Assembly: GCF_003070885.1 (NCBI RefSeq)
Contig: NZ_CP028913.1
Coordinates: forward strand, 2,108,001 to 2,172,000
DNA: 64,000 nucleotides
Direction of reading: 5' to 3'
Source of the DNA: Agromyces badenianii
GTDB taxonomy: Bacteria; Actinomycetota; Actinomycetes; Actinomycetales; Microbacteriaceae
The translations under genes were made by a program, and so were the position numbers. A model generated the notes under the pieces. That model was not told the origin of the DNA and did no database searches. It worked only from the letters and a program-made list of their open reading frames with translations. Shown one piece after another: positions 37,890 through 46,209 of this stretch (positions are counted from its first letter, which is position 1; each line of letters opens with the position of its first letter).

Positions 37890-39065
37890 TCAGATGCGTT
37901 CGATGATCGTGGCGTTGGCCATGCCGCCGCCCTCGCACATCGTCTGCAGGCCGTACCGGCCGCCCGTCGCCTCGAGCTGGTTCACGAGGGTCGTGAGCAG
38001 TCGGGTGCCGCTCGACCCGAGTGCGTGCCCGAGGGCGATCGCGCCGCCTCGGGGGTTCAGCTTCGCGGCATCCGCACCGGTGTCTCGCAGCCACGCGAGC
38101 GGCACCGACGCGAACGCCTCGTTGACCTCGTATGCGTCGATGTCGTCGTGACCGAGGCCGGCGCGTTCGAGCACCTTCGCGGTCGCCGGAATGACGCCCG
38201 TCAGCATGAACAGCGGGTCGCTGCCGACGACCGAGAACGCGCGGAACCGCGCCCGCGGGGTGAGGCCGAGCTGCTCGGCGCGCTCGGCGCTCATGATGAG
38301 GGCGGCGGAGGCGCCGTCGGTGAGCGGCGAGGAGTTGCCGGGGGTGATCCGCCAGTCGAGCTCGGGGAACCGCTCGGCGAGTTCGTCGGTGCGGAACGCG
38401 GCGTTCAGCCCCGCGAGCGACTCGCCCGAGGTACCGGGCCGCACGGTCTCGTCGGTGAGCGTGTCGACGCCGGGCACGGGCACGACCTCGCTCGCGAAGG
38501 CGCCCGACTCCTGCGCCGCCGCGGCGAGCGCGTGCGATCGCGCAGCGAACTCGTCGAGCTCGGCCCGGGAGAAGCCCCACTTCGCGGCGATGAGCTCGGC
38601 CGAGACGCCCTGGTTCACGAGCCCGTCGGGGTAGCGGGTGCGGATGCGCGCGCCGTACGGGTCGGCGCCCGCCGCACTCGAGCCGAGCCGCACCCGGCTC
38701 ATCGACTCGACGCCGCAGGCGATGACGATGTCGACGTGCCCGGCCTGCACGGCCTGCGCGGCGAACGTGGCCGCCTGCTGGCTCGAACCGCACTGGCGGT
38801 CGATCGTCGTGCCCGGCACGTGCTCGGGGAACCCGGCCGCGAGCACGGCGTTGCGCGTGATGTTGTAGCTCTGCTCGCCGATCTGGCTGACGCAGCCGCC
38901 GATCACGTCGTCGATCAGGCCCGGGTCGAGATCGTTGCGGTTCACGAGCGTGTCGAGCACCCCCGCGAGGAGGTCGACGGGGTGGATGTCCGAGAGGAGG
39001 CCTCCCGGCTTGCCGCGCCCGACGGGTGTGCGGACGACGTCGACGATGACGGCTTCGGTGCTCAT
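37890..39065 (-). CDS. acetyl-CoA C-acyltransferase (thiolase)
   Basis: This 391-residue thiolase would cleave 3-ketoacyl-CoA with CoA. The nucleophilic Cys is in [13 protein letters not shown] near residue 88. The His of the catalytic set is in [16 protein letters not shown] near 347, and the second Cys in [11 protein letters not shown] near 379. [11 protein letters not shown] is also typical. Length and motifs fit the degradative FadA-like class, though a biosynthetic acetyl-CoA acetyltransferase cannot be excluded. The SDR gene follows 37 bases downstream on the same strand. Confidence 0.93.
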   Translation of the reverse strand: MSTEAVIVDVVRTPVGRGKPGGLLSDIHPVDLLAGVLDTLVNRNDLDPGLIDDVIGGCVSQIGEQSYNITRNAVLAAGFPEHVPGTTIDRQCGSSQQAATFAAQAVQAGHVDIVIACGVESMSRVRLGSSAAGADPYGARIRTRYPDGLVNQGVSAELIAAKWGFSRAELDEFAARSHALAAAAQESGAFASEVVPVPGVDTLTDETVRPGTSGESLAGLNAAFRTDELAERFPELDWRITPGNSSPLTDGASAALIMSAERAEQLGLTPRARFRAFSVVGSDPLFMLTGVIPATAKVLERAGLGHDDIDAYEVNEAFASVPLAWLRDTGADAAKLNPRGGAIALGHALGSSGTRLLTTLVNQLEATGGRYGLQTMCEGGGMANATIIERI

Positions 39066-39090
39066 TGTCCCAGCCTACGACGGCCGGAAC

Positions 39091-39131
39091 ACGGATGCCC
39101 CGGGCGCGCACGCGCACCCCGGGGCATCCGT
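39091..39131 (-). terminator. terminator downstream of gap
   Basis: A 14-bp perfect stem (39091-39104 with 39118-39131, arm ACGGATGCCCCGGG) with a 13-base loop lies just past the gap stop codon. It separates gap from the thiolase gene on the same strand. Confidence 0.75.
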
Positions 39132-39141
39132 CGACCGATGC

Positions 39142-40635
39142 TCAGACCGCGGCGGCGACCTCGCGCTCGAGCGCGACCGGCTGCCGCTCGGGCAGCACGA
39201 CGGGATGCGTGCCGGCGATCGCCTCGATGACCCGCACGACCTGGCACGAGTAGCCGTACTCGTTGTCGTACCAGACGTAGAGGATCGCGTCGGTGCCGTC
39301 GGCGATCGTCGCGAGCCCGTCGACGATGCCGGCCCGGTTGGAGCCGACGAAGTCGGTGGAGACCACCTCGGGCGACTCGACGTAGTCGATCTGCTGACGC
39401 AGCGGCGAGGTGAGCGACACCTGTCGCAGGTACTTGTTCAACGAGCCCTTCGAGGCGGGCTGCTCGAGCTGCAGGTTCAGGATCGCGAGCGACACGTCGG
39501 GCGTCGGAACGCGGATCGCGCTGCCGGTGAGCTTGCCGGCGAACGACGGCAGCGCCTTCGCGACGGCCTTGGCCGCGCCGGTCTCGGTGATCACCATGTT
39601 GAGCGCCGCCGAGCGGCCACGGCGGTCGCCCGAGTGGAAGTTGTCGATGAGGTTCTGGTCGTTCGTGAAGGAGTGCACGGTCTCGACGTGGCCGCGCACG
39701 ACGCCGTAGGCGTCTTCGATCGCCTTCAGCACGGGCGTGATCGCGTTCGTCGTGCACGAGGCTGCGGAGAGAATGCGATCGTCGGGCGTGATGTCGTCGT
39801 GGTTGATGCCGTGCACGATGTTCTTGATCGCACCCTTGCCGGGAGCAGTGAGCAGCACCCGGGCCACGCCGGTCGCCTGCAGGTGCTGCGAGAGCCCCGC
39901 CTCGTCGCGCCAACGGCCGGTGTTGTCGACCACGATCGCATCGTGGATGCCGTAGGCGGTGTAGTCGATCGACGCCGGGTCGCTCGAGTAGATCACCTGG
40001 ATGAGGGTGCCGTTCGCGAGGATCGTGTTCGCCTCTTCGTCGACCTCGATCGTGCCGGCGAAGGGGCCGTGCACCGAGTCGCGGCGCAGGAGGCTCGCGC
40101 GCTTGACCAGATCGTTGTCGGAACCCTTGCGCACGACGATCGCGCGCAGGCGCAGCCCCTTGCCGTTGCCGGCGTGGGCGATGAGGATCCGTGCGAGCAG
40201 GCGCCCGATGCGGCCGAAGCCGTAGAGCACGACATCGGTGCCGGATGCCTCGGGCTCGCCCTCGACCGCGATCACCGACGTCAGCTCGTCGCGCACGAAG
40301 TCGGCGAGCTCGCGGGCGTCGCCTTCGCCGACGGCGTCGGCGTAGCGGGCGACGAGGCGGGCCACGTCGATGGAGGCCGGGCCCGGGGCGATCTCGCGCA
40401 GCACCTCGAGCACGCGCATCGTGTCGGCGAGGTCGAGTTCGACCTCACCGGCCTGCCGGGCGAAGCGATGCGCCTTCAAGAGGGCGATCGGCGAGCGGTT
40501 GATGAGCCGCCGCCCGTGGATGGAGGTCACCACCCCGTGGTCTCGGTAGAGGCCGCCGATGAGCGGGATCATCCGCTCGGCGAGTTCCTCTTTGGCGATC
40601 CATTCCGTGCGGCGGGCGTCGAATTCGTAGCTCAC
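39142..40635 (-). CDS. gap: glyceraldehyde-3-phosphate dehydrogenase, long (GapB-like) form
   Basis: A 497-residue enzyme, far longer than the usual 335-residue glycolytic form. The extra 130 or so N-terminal residues are helical and include SIHGRRLINRSPIALLKAHR. The NAD(P)-binding motif VVLYGFGRIGRLLARI then starts near residue 134. The catalytic Cys is in SAASCTTNAITPVL. This architecture matches the long GapB type of Corynebacterium glutamicum, which favours gluconeogenesis; assignment to that role here is inference, supported by pckG nearby. GTG 40635 follows AGAAGGA, and the much longer upstream frame is not needed. Confidence 0.9.
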   Translation of the reverse strand: MSYEFDARRTEWIAKEELAERMIPLIGGLYRDHGVVTSIHGRRLINRSPIALLKAHRFARQAGEVELDLADTMRVLEVLREIAPGPASIDVARLVARYADAVGEGDARELADFVRDELTSVIAVEGEPEASGTDVVLYGFGRIGRLLARILIAHAGNGKGLRLRAIVVRKGSDNDLVKRASLLRRDSVHGPFAGTIEVDEEANTILANGTLIQVIYSSDPASIDYTAYGIHDAIVVDNTGRWRDEAGLSQHLQATGVARVLLTAPGKGAIKNIVHGINHDDITPDDRILSAASCTTNAITPVLKAIEDAYGVVRGHVETVHSFTNDQNLIDNFHSGDRRGRSAALNMVITETGAAKAVAKALPSFAGKLTGSAIRVPTPDVSLAILNLQLEQPASKGSLNKYLRQVSLTSPLRQQIDYVESPEVVSTDFVGSNRAGIVDGLATIADGTDAILYVWYDNEYGYSCQVVRVIEAIAGTHPVVLPERQPVALEREVAAAV

Positions 40636-40784
40636 GATCTTCCTTCTCGGTCGACCGTTGCGGGGGCGTCGTCGACCGTGTCCTCGCGGGCGAGCCTGCC
40701 GAGGCAGCACCGGCCGCATTCTTTTCCGGGGATGACTCGATTCTACGTAGGACTCGTCCCCGTGTGACTCTCCGTGCGCCCGTC

Positions 40785-41096
40785 TCAGCCGGCGGTCGGT
40801 GCATCGTCGACGAACCCGACGTCGTACACCGCGACCCGCTGCGGTACGCCCTCGAAGGCGGCGGCCCGCTCGGGCGAGGCCATGTAGGCCTCCTCGAGCC
40901 GAGCGAACTCCTCGCGATCGCCGGGGGCGCTCACCGCCCAGACGAACTCGTTCGACCCACGCAGGCCGTAGGCGAACTCGACCGCGAAGCCGGCAGTCGG
41001 CCGCACGAACGGCATCGTCGACCGCCACCACTCGAGGAAGGCGTCGTACTCCCCGTCGACGAGCGTGTACCGGCGCAGCTGGATGGTCTTGGGCAT
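40785..41096 (-). CDS. NIPSNAP family protein
   Basis: A 103-residue dimeric alpha/beta-barrel-type protein. The opening IQLRRYTLVDGEYDAFLEWW, followed by FVWAVSAPGDREEFARLEEAYMASPERAAAF, is the usual NIPSNAP layout. Many members have unknown roles; some sit near catabolic genes. The ATG at 41096 is preceded by GGTGGA with little spacing. It is divergent from the ThDP-enzyme gene. Confidence 0.75.
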   Translation of the reverse strand: MPKTIQLRRYTLVDGEYDAFLEWWRSTMPFVRPTAGFAVEFAYGLRGSNEFVWAVSAPGDREEFARLEEAYMASPERAAAFEGVPQRVAVYDVGFVDDAPTAG

Positions 41097-41279
41097 TCCA
41101 CCATTCTGCCCGGTGCGCACTGCGGGCGCCCCGCGTGTTGCGCTTATACTCGATGCGTCCAGGCGCGATCACGCGCCGGTGCTCGAAAAATGGGCACGAA
41201 GCCGATCGGCGGGCGACCCCGCCCCTCGCGCGAGACACATACGGAATCCGCATCCGTCTTCGTCTCGAATGGACACCGC

Positions 41280-42947
41280 ATGTCTTCGGTCTCCGCGCAC
41301 GTCGCGCACGCCCTCTCCGCCCACCTCGACCACGTCTTCGGGGTGATGGGCAACGGCAACGCCCACTTCCTCGACGCCGTCGAGCGCCACCCGTCGATGT
41401 CCTTCACCGCCGTGCGGCACGAGGCGGGCGGCGTGGTCGCGGCCGACGCCCACCACCGCGCCTCGGGTCGTCTCGCCGCGGCGACCGCGACCTACGGCGC
41501 GGGCTTCACGAACACGCTCACGGCGCTCGCCGAAGCCGTGCAGGCCCGCGTGCCGCTCGTGCTCGTCGCCGGCGACGAGCCGACCATCGGGCGCCGCCCG
41601 TGGGACGTCGACCAGATCGCACTCGCGTCCGCAGTGGGCGCCCGCACCTTCACGGTCGGCCGAACGGATGTCGCGGCCACGACCGTGCTCGCCGTCGAGC
41701 ACGCGCTCGCCCGCCGCACCGCCGCGGTGCTCGCGATCCCGTACGACGTCGCCGCGCTCGAGGCGGGCGAGCCCGAAGACGCTCCCCCGCTGCGCCTGCC
41801 GGCTCCGCTCGCCCCGGCGGGCGAGTTCGCGGCGCACGCCGTCGCCGAGCTCGCCCGGGCCCTCGCCGGTGCTCGCCGGCCCTTCCTGCTCGCCGGGCGC
41901 GGTGCGTGGCTGTCGGGCGCGAGCGAGGCCCTCGGCGAACTCGCCGCGGCCACGGGTGCGATCACCGCGTCGACGGCGCTCGGCCGCGGCCTCTTCCCCG
42001 ACGCGCGCTTCGACCTCGGCGTCGCCGGCGGCTTCGGCGCACCTCGCGCGATGGAACTCGTGCGCGAGGCCGACGTCGCCGTCGTGTTCGGCGCATCGCT
42101 CAACCAGTTCACGATGCGCTTCGGCGAGCTCTTCGCGCCCGGCACGCGAATCGTGCAGGTCGATGTCGCGGCGACCGCGACGCATCCGCATGTCGGCGAC
42201 TACCTCAGGGGCGATGCCGCGATCGTCGCTCGGGCGCTCGTCGCCGAGCTCGCGGCGACGGGCGCCGCCGGCTCCGGTTGGCGGGAGTCGATCGCCGTCG
42301 AGTCGCTCCGCACCCAGGAGCCTGGCGCCGACGCTGCGGCGGGCGGTCTCGCCGACGACGGGCGGCTCGACCCGCGCACCGTAGCCGCTCGCATCGCCGA
42401 ACTGCTGCCCGAAGACCGTGTGGTCGTCTCCGACGGCGGTCATTTCATCGGCTGGGCCAACATGTACTGGCCGGTCGCGTCACCCGACCGCATGATCATG
42501 GTGGGCACCGCATTCCAATCCATCGGCTTGGGGTTTCCGAGCGTGCCCGGTGCCGCCGTCGCGCGCCACGAGTCGACCATCGTGCTGACGACCGGCGACG
42601 GCGGCGGCCTCATGGCGATGGCCGATCTCGAGAGCGCCGTGCGCACCGCCGGCGGCCGCGGACTCGCCGTCGTCTGGAACGACGCGGCGTACGGCGCCGA
42701 GGTGAACCTCTACGGGCTGAAGGGGCTCGCCGAGGGGCCCATGCTGATCCCCGAGGCTGACTTCGCGCAGGCGGCGCGCGCCTTCGGTGCCGAGGGGGTC
42801 GTGGTTCGCGAGCTCGCCGACCTCGAGGCGCTCGCCGAATGGGCGGCCCGTCCGGCGCGCGAGCGTCCGTTCCTCCTCCTCGACTGCCGGATCTCGGGCC
42901 TGGTCATCGCGCCGTACCAGCGGGAGATCATCCGCGTGAACAGCTGA
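41280..42947 (+). CDS. thiamine diphosphate-dependent enzyme, acetolactate synthase/decarboxylase-like
   Basis: The 555-residue protein has the three-domain fold of acetolactate synthase and benzoylformate decarboxylase. The catalytic Glu is in AVRHEAGGVVAADAHHRASG near residue 46. The central domain has FLLAGRGAWLSGA. The ThDP-binding motif near residues 440-475 reads TGDGGGLMAMADLESA then VVWNDAAYGAEVNLYG, so the usual terminal NN is ND. The reaction is unknown: 2-keto acid decarboxylation or carboligation. There is no obvious Shine-Dalgarno sequence before ATG 41280. It faces the hpa transporter and may not belong to that operon. Confidence 0.82.
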   Translation: MSSVSAHVAHALSAHLDHVFGVMGNGNAHFLDAVERHPSMSFTAVRHEAGGVVAADAHHRASGRLAAATATYGAGFTNTLTALAEAVQARVPLVLVAGDEPTIGRRPWDVDQIALASAVGARTFTVGRTDVAATTVLAVEHALARRTAAVLAIPYDVAALEAGEPEDAPPLRLPAPLAPAGEFAAHAVAELARALAGARRPFLLAGRGAWLSGASEALGELAAATGAITASTALGRGLFPDARFDLGVAGGFGAPRAMELVREADVAVVFGASLNQFTMRFGELFAPGTRIVQVDVAATATHPHVGDYLRGDAAIVARALVAELAATGAAGSGWRESIAVESLRTQEPGADAAAGGLADDGRLDPRTVAARIAELLPEDRVVVSDGGHFIGWANMYWPVASPDRMIMVGTAFQSIGLGFPSVPGAAVARHESTIVLTTGDGGGLMAMADLESAVRTAGGRGLAVVWNDAAYGAEVNLYGLKGLAEGPMLIPEADFAQAARAFGAEGVVVRELADLEALAEWAARPARERPFLLLDCRISGLVIAPYQREIIRVNS

Positions 42948-42967
42948 CGCGCCGCACGGTGAACGAC

Positions 42968-43002
42968 GGATGCCCCGGCGGATGGTTCCCGCCGGGGCAT
43001 CC
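42968..43002. terminator. bidirectional terminator between the ThDP-enzyme gene and the MFS gene
   Basis: A 14-bp perfect stem (42968-42981 with 42989-43002, arm GGATGCCCCGGCGG) and a seven-base loop lie between converging genes. It carries the GGATGCC/GGCATCC core. Confidence 0.85.
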
Positions 43003-43014
43003 TCGTGCGAGGTG

Positions 43015-44397
43015 CTACTTCACGCCGTAGATCGCACTCTTCGACTGCTCCGCCTCGAAGTCGGGCCCGAGCGGGATGCCGGTGCGATCGCGCAGGAGCA
43101 GGGTCGCAGCGAAGGCGACGACCATGACACCGCCGATGTAGAAGGCGACGGAGGTCGCAGTGCCCGTCGACTGCACGAGCCATGTCGCGATCATCGGTGC
43201 GAACGCGCCGCCGAGGATCGCGCCGATCGCGTAGGTGATCGCGACGCCCGAGTACCTGATCGACGCCGGGAACAGCTCGGTGAAGTACGCCGCTTGCTGG
43301 CCGTAGGTGAAGCCGTTGCCGATCGCGAAGAGCGAGACCCCCAGGAAGAGCAGCCACGGGTTGCCGGTGTTCACGAGGGGGAACAGCAGGAAGACGGTGG
43401 CGAGGAAGGCGATCCAGCCGATGATGTAGGTGTTGCGGCGGCCGATGCGGTCGGAGACGTTGCCGGCCGCGAAGGTGCAGATGAGCCAGACGACGGATGC
43501 CCCGGCGACGGCGAGCAGCACGGGCGTGCGCTCCATGCCGACGAGTCCGCCGTCGGCGAGCGGCGTCGTGGCGTAGTTCTGCAGGTAGCCGCCCGTCGTC
43601 ATGTACCCGGCGGCGTTGTTGCCTGCGAAGGTGAGCGCGGCGAGCAGCACGAGCAGCCAGTGCTTGCGGAAGAGCGTGAGGATCGGGGTCTTCGCCGACT
43701 CCTTCTTCTCAGCGATCTCCGTGAACACGGGGCTCTCGTCGACGGCGCGCCGCACGATGACGCCCACGATGATCAGCACGAAGCTGAGCAGGAACGGCAC
43801 GCGCCAGCCCCACTCGAGGAACGCGTCGCCGGGCGAGACGACGCCCGTCATGAGTGCGAGCATGCCCGATGCGAGCAGCAGGCCGATGGGCACGCCGATC
43901 TGCGGGAATGCGCCGTATCGCCCGCGCTTGCCGTCGGGGGCGTGCTCGACGGCCATGAGCACGGCGCCACCCCACTCGCCGCCGGTCGAGAGACCCTGCA
44001 GGATGCGGAGCAGGAGGAGCAGCACCGGAGCCGCGACGCCGATCTGCTCGTAGGTCGGGAGCACGCCGATGAGCGTCGTGGCGGATCCCATGAGGATGAG
44101 CGTGACGACGAGCATCGCCTTGCGGCCGATCCGGTCGCCGAAGTGGCCGGCGAGGAACGCGCCGAGCGGCCGGAAGAGGAAGCTCACGCCCACGGTTCCG
44201 AATGCGAGAAGCGTGGCGATCTCGGCCCCGGCCGGGGCGAAGAAGAGCGCGCCGAACACGAGGCCGGCGGCACTGGCGTACAGGAAGAAGTCATACCACT
44301 CGATCGTCGTTCCGATGACGGTCGCGAAGGCGACGCGCTTCAGTTCCCGGCGCCTCGCATCGGTGATGGTCGTGGTGGGGGTGGATGTCACAGTCAT
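43015..44397 (-). CDS. MFS transporter of metabolite:H+ symporter family, probable aromatic acid importer
   Basis: A 460-residue twelve-helix transporter of the same family as the one at 14920. It has GTTIEWYDFFLYASAAGLV in helix one, GHFGDRIGRKAML after helix two and STGGEWGGAVLMAVEHAP after helix four. Divergence from the homoprotocatechuate genes, with a shared operator-like sequence between them, suggests import of 3- or 4-hydroxyphenylacetate or homoprotocatechuate. I start at ATG 44397; the extra 39 upstream codons run through the operator region and look non-coding. Confidence 0.88.
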   Translation of the reverse strand: MTVTSTPTTTITDARRRELKRVAFATVIGTTIEWYDFFLYASAAGLVFGALFFAPAGAEIATLLAFGTVGVSFLFRPLGAFLAGHFGDRIGRKAMLVVTLILMGSATTLIGVLPTYEQIGVAAPVLLLLLRILQGLSTGGEWGGAVLMAVEHAPDGKRGRYGAFPQIGVPIGLLLASGMLALMTGVVSPGDAFLEWGWRVPFLLSFVLIIVGVIVRRAVDESPVFTEIAEKKESAKTPILTLFRKHWLLVLLAALTFAGNNAAGYMTTGGYLQNYATTPLADGGLVGMERTPVLLAVAGASVVWLICTFAAGNVSDRIGRRNTYIIGWIAFLATVFLLFPLVNTGNPWLLFLGVSLFAIGNGFTYGQQAAYFTELFPASIRYSGVAITYAIGAILGGAFAPMIATWLVQSTGTATSVAFYIGGVMVVAFAATLLLRDRTGIPLGPDFEAEQSKSAIYGVK

Positions 44398-44470
44398 AGC
44401 GGTTCGACTCCTCTGTCGTGGTCCGCGGTCAGGGTCGCTCGTCGTCGAGCTCGTGACGAGCTTGCGTCGC

Positions 44471-44521
44471 ATCATATACGATCTGAGATACCAAATGCGA
44501 CGACGAATTCGCATACGATCG
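44471..44521. promoter_or_regulatory. candidate GntR operators between the MFS gene and hpaH
   Basis: ATCATATACGATCTGAGATA (44471-44490) shares its first 12 bases with the palindrome at 46171. GCATACGATC (44511-44520) is a second, partial half-site. The two lie in the divergent promoter region of the transporter and the hydratase genes. The GntR regulator encoded in the cluster is the likely ligand. Confidence 0.5.
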
Positions 44522-44570
44522 ACGGAAGCCCCGACGATGAACGCGTCCCGACAACGAAGTGGAGCCGCCG

Positions 44571-45356
44571 TTGCTAGACCCCTCTCGCATCGCCGAGGTC
44601 GCCGACGAACTCGTCGCCGCCGACCGCGAACGTTCGATCGTGCCGTTGCTCACCGCCCGGCACCCCGAGATGACCGTCGACGACGCCTACGCCGTGCAGC
44701 GCCTCTGGGCGACGCGTCGCGCCGATGAGGGCGCCCGCATCGTCGGGCGCAAGATCGGCCTGACCTCGAAGGTCATGCAGGTCGCCACCGGCATCACGGA
44801 GCCCGACTACGGCGTCATCTTCGACGACATGGTCATCGAGTCCGGGGCATCCGTCGAGTTCGACCGATTCTCGAACGTGCGCGTCGAGGTGGAGCTCGCC
44901 TTCGTGCTCGCGAAGCCGCTCGAAGGGCCGAACACGACGATCTTCGACGTGCTCGACGCCACCGCCTACGTCGTGCCGGCGCTCGAGATCCTGAACTCGC
45001 ACATCGAGATGGCCGGCCGCACGATCGTCGACACGATCTCCGACAACGCCGCGATGGGCGCAATGGTCCTCGGTGGTCGCCCCGTGAAGGTCGACGAAGT
45101 CGACCTCCGCTGGGTCTCGGCACTGCTCTTCCGCAACCAGGCGATCGAGGAGTCGGGCGTCGCAGCCGCGGTGCTCGGCCACCCCGCGATGGGCGTCGCC
45201 TGGCTCGCGAACAAGCTCGCCCAGCACGGCCAGTCGCTCGGCGCCGGCGAGATCATCCTCGCCGGCTCGTTCACCCGGCCGATGTGGGTGGAGCGCGGCG
45301 ACACGGTGCACGCCGACTACGGACAGCTGGGAGCCGTGACATGCCGCTTCGAATGA
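44571..45356 (+). CDS. hpaH: 2-oxo-hepta-3-ene-1,7-dioate hydratase
   Basis: This 261-residue enzyme would hydrate 2-oxohept-3-enedioate to 4-hydroxy-2-oxoheptanedioate in homoprotocatechuate degradation. It belongs to the FAH/hydratase family, with MTVDDAYAVQRLW near residue 35, GRKIGLTSKVMQ, DYGVIFDDM and VRVEVELAFVLAKPL, which supplies metal-binding Glu residues. I chose TTG 44571 because it gives the usual family start LDPSRIAEVADEL and lies eight bases after GTGGAG. Its stop overlaps the aldolase start. Confidence 0.92.
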   Translation: MLDPSRIAEVADELVAADRERSIVPLLTARHPEMTVDDAYAVQRLWATRRADEGARIVGRKIGLTSKVMQVATGITEPDYGVIFDDMVIESGASVEFDRFSNVRVEVELAFVLAKPLEGPNTTIFDVLDATAYVVPALEILNSHIEMAGRTIVDTISDNAAMGAMVLGGRPVKVDEVDLRWVSALLFRNQAIEESGVAAAVLGHPAMGVAWLANKLAQHGQSLGAGEIILAGSFTRPMWVERGDTVHADYGQLGAVTCRFE

Positions 45357-46150
45357 CCCTCCCGCAGACCCTCGGGGCGCGCCTCGCGGCATCCGACCGG
45401 CCGCAGTTCGGCGCGTGGGTGTGCTCGGCGAGCGCGGTCAACGCCGAGATCGTGGCGGGCAGCGGCCTCGACGTCGTGCTCATCGACGCCGAGCACTCGC
45501 CGAACGGCCTCGAGTCGATCCTCGGCCAGTTGCAGGCCGTCGCCGCCTATCCGGTGACGCCGCTCGTGCGCCCGCCCTTCGGCGACCCCGTCGTCATCAA
45601 GCAGTACCTCGACCTCGGCGTGCAGAACCTGCTCATCCCGATGGTCGACTCGGCGGAGCAGGCCGAGGCCGTGGTGCGCGCCGTGCGGTACCCGCCGCAC
45701 GGCATCCGCGGGGTCGGCAGCGCGCTCGCCCGCGCGTCGCGGTGGAACCGGATCGAGGGCTACCTGGCGGATGCCTCGTCGACGATCTCGCTCTTCGTGC
45801 AGATCGAGTCGGCGGTCGCGGTGGAGCAGGTCGAACGCATCGTCGCCGTCGATGGCGTCGACGGGATCTTGATCGGCCCGGCCGACCTCGCCGCTTCGAT
45901 GGGCGTCATCGGAGAGCAGGAGCATCCCGAGGTCGTCGCCGGCGTCCTGCGCTCGATCGAGGCGGCCCGCGCGGCGGGCAAGCCGGCCGCGGTCAATGCA
46001 TTCGTGCCGGCAGCGGCCGAGCGTTACGCCGAGGCGGGCGCCGCACTCGTGCTCGTCGGTGCCGACGTCGCGCTCCTCGCGCGTGCGACCGAAGCGCTCG
46101 CCGACCGCTACATCGCCGGACCGACGCCTTCGGGCCGAGCCGGCTACTGA
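45353..46150 (+). CDS. hpaI: 4-hydroxy-2-oxoheptanedioate aldolase
   Basis: A 265-residue class II aldolase of the HpcH/HpaI family. It would cleave 4-hydroxy-2-oxoheptanedioate to pyruvate and succinate semialdehyde. Key segments are VLIDAEHSPNGLESI with the catalytic His near residue 44, RPPFGDPVVIKQYLDLGVQ, FVQIESAVAVEQ with a metal-binding Glu, and DGILIGPADLAASMG with a metal-binding Asp. ATG 45353 makes an ATGA overlap with hpaH; an in-frame ATG at 45341 is possible. Confidence 0.93.
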   Translation: MTLPQTLGARLAASDRPQFGAWVCSASAVNAEIVAGSGLDVVLIDAEHSPNGLESILGQLQAVAAYPVTPLVRPPFGDPVVIKQYLDLGVQNLLIPMVDSAEQAEAVVRAVRYPPHGIRGVGSALARASRWNRIEGYLADASSTISLFVQIESAVAVEQVERIVAVDGVDGILIGPADLAASMGVIGEQEHPEVVAGVLRSIEAARAAGKPAAVNAFVPAAAERYAEAGAALVLVGADVALLARATEALADRYIAGPTPSGRAGY

Positions 46151-46170
46151 AGCTTTCCTTCCGTTCGAGA

Positions 46171-46191
46171 ATCATATACGATTTCGTATAT
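46171..46191. promoter_or_regulatory. near-perfect palindromic operator upstream of the FAH-RraA fusion gene
   Basis: ATATACGA-TT-TCGTATAT (46174-46191) has two exact 8-bp arms. It begins 23 bases after hpaI and ends 18 bases before the fusion gene. It matches the candidate site at 44471 over ATCATATACGAT. An AT-rich dyad of this size in a 70% G+C context is unlikely by chance. Confidence 0.65.
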
Positions 46192-46209
46192 CAACAGACG
46201 AGGATGTCC

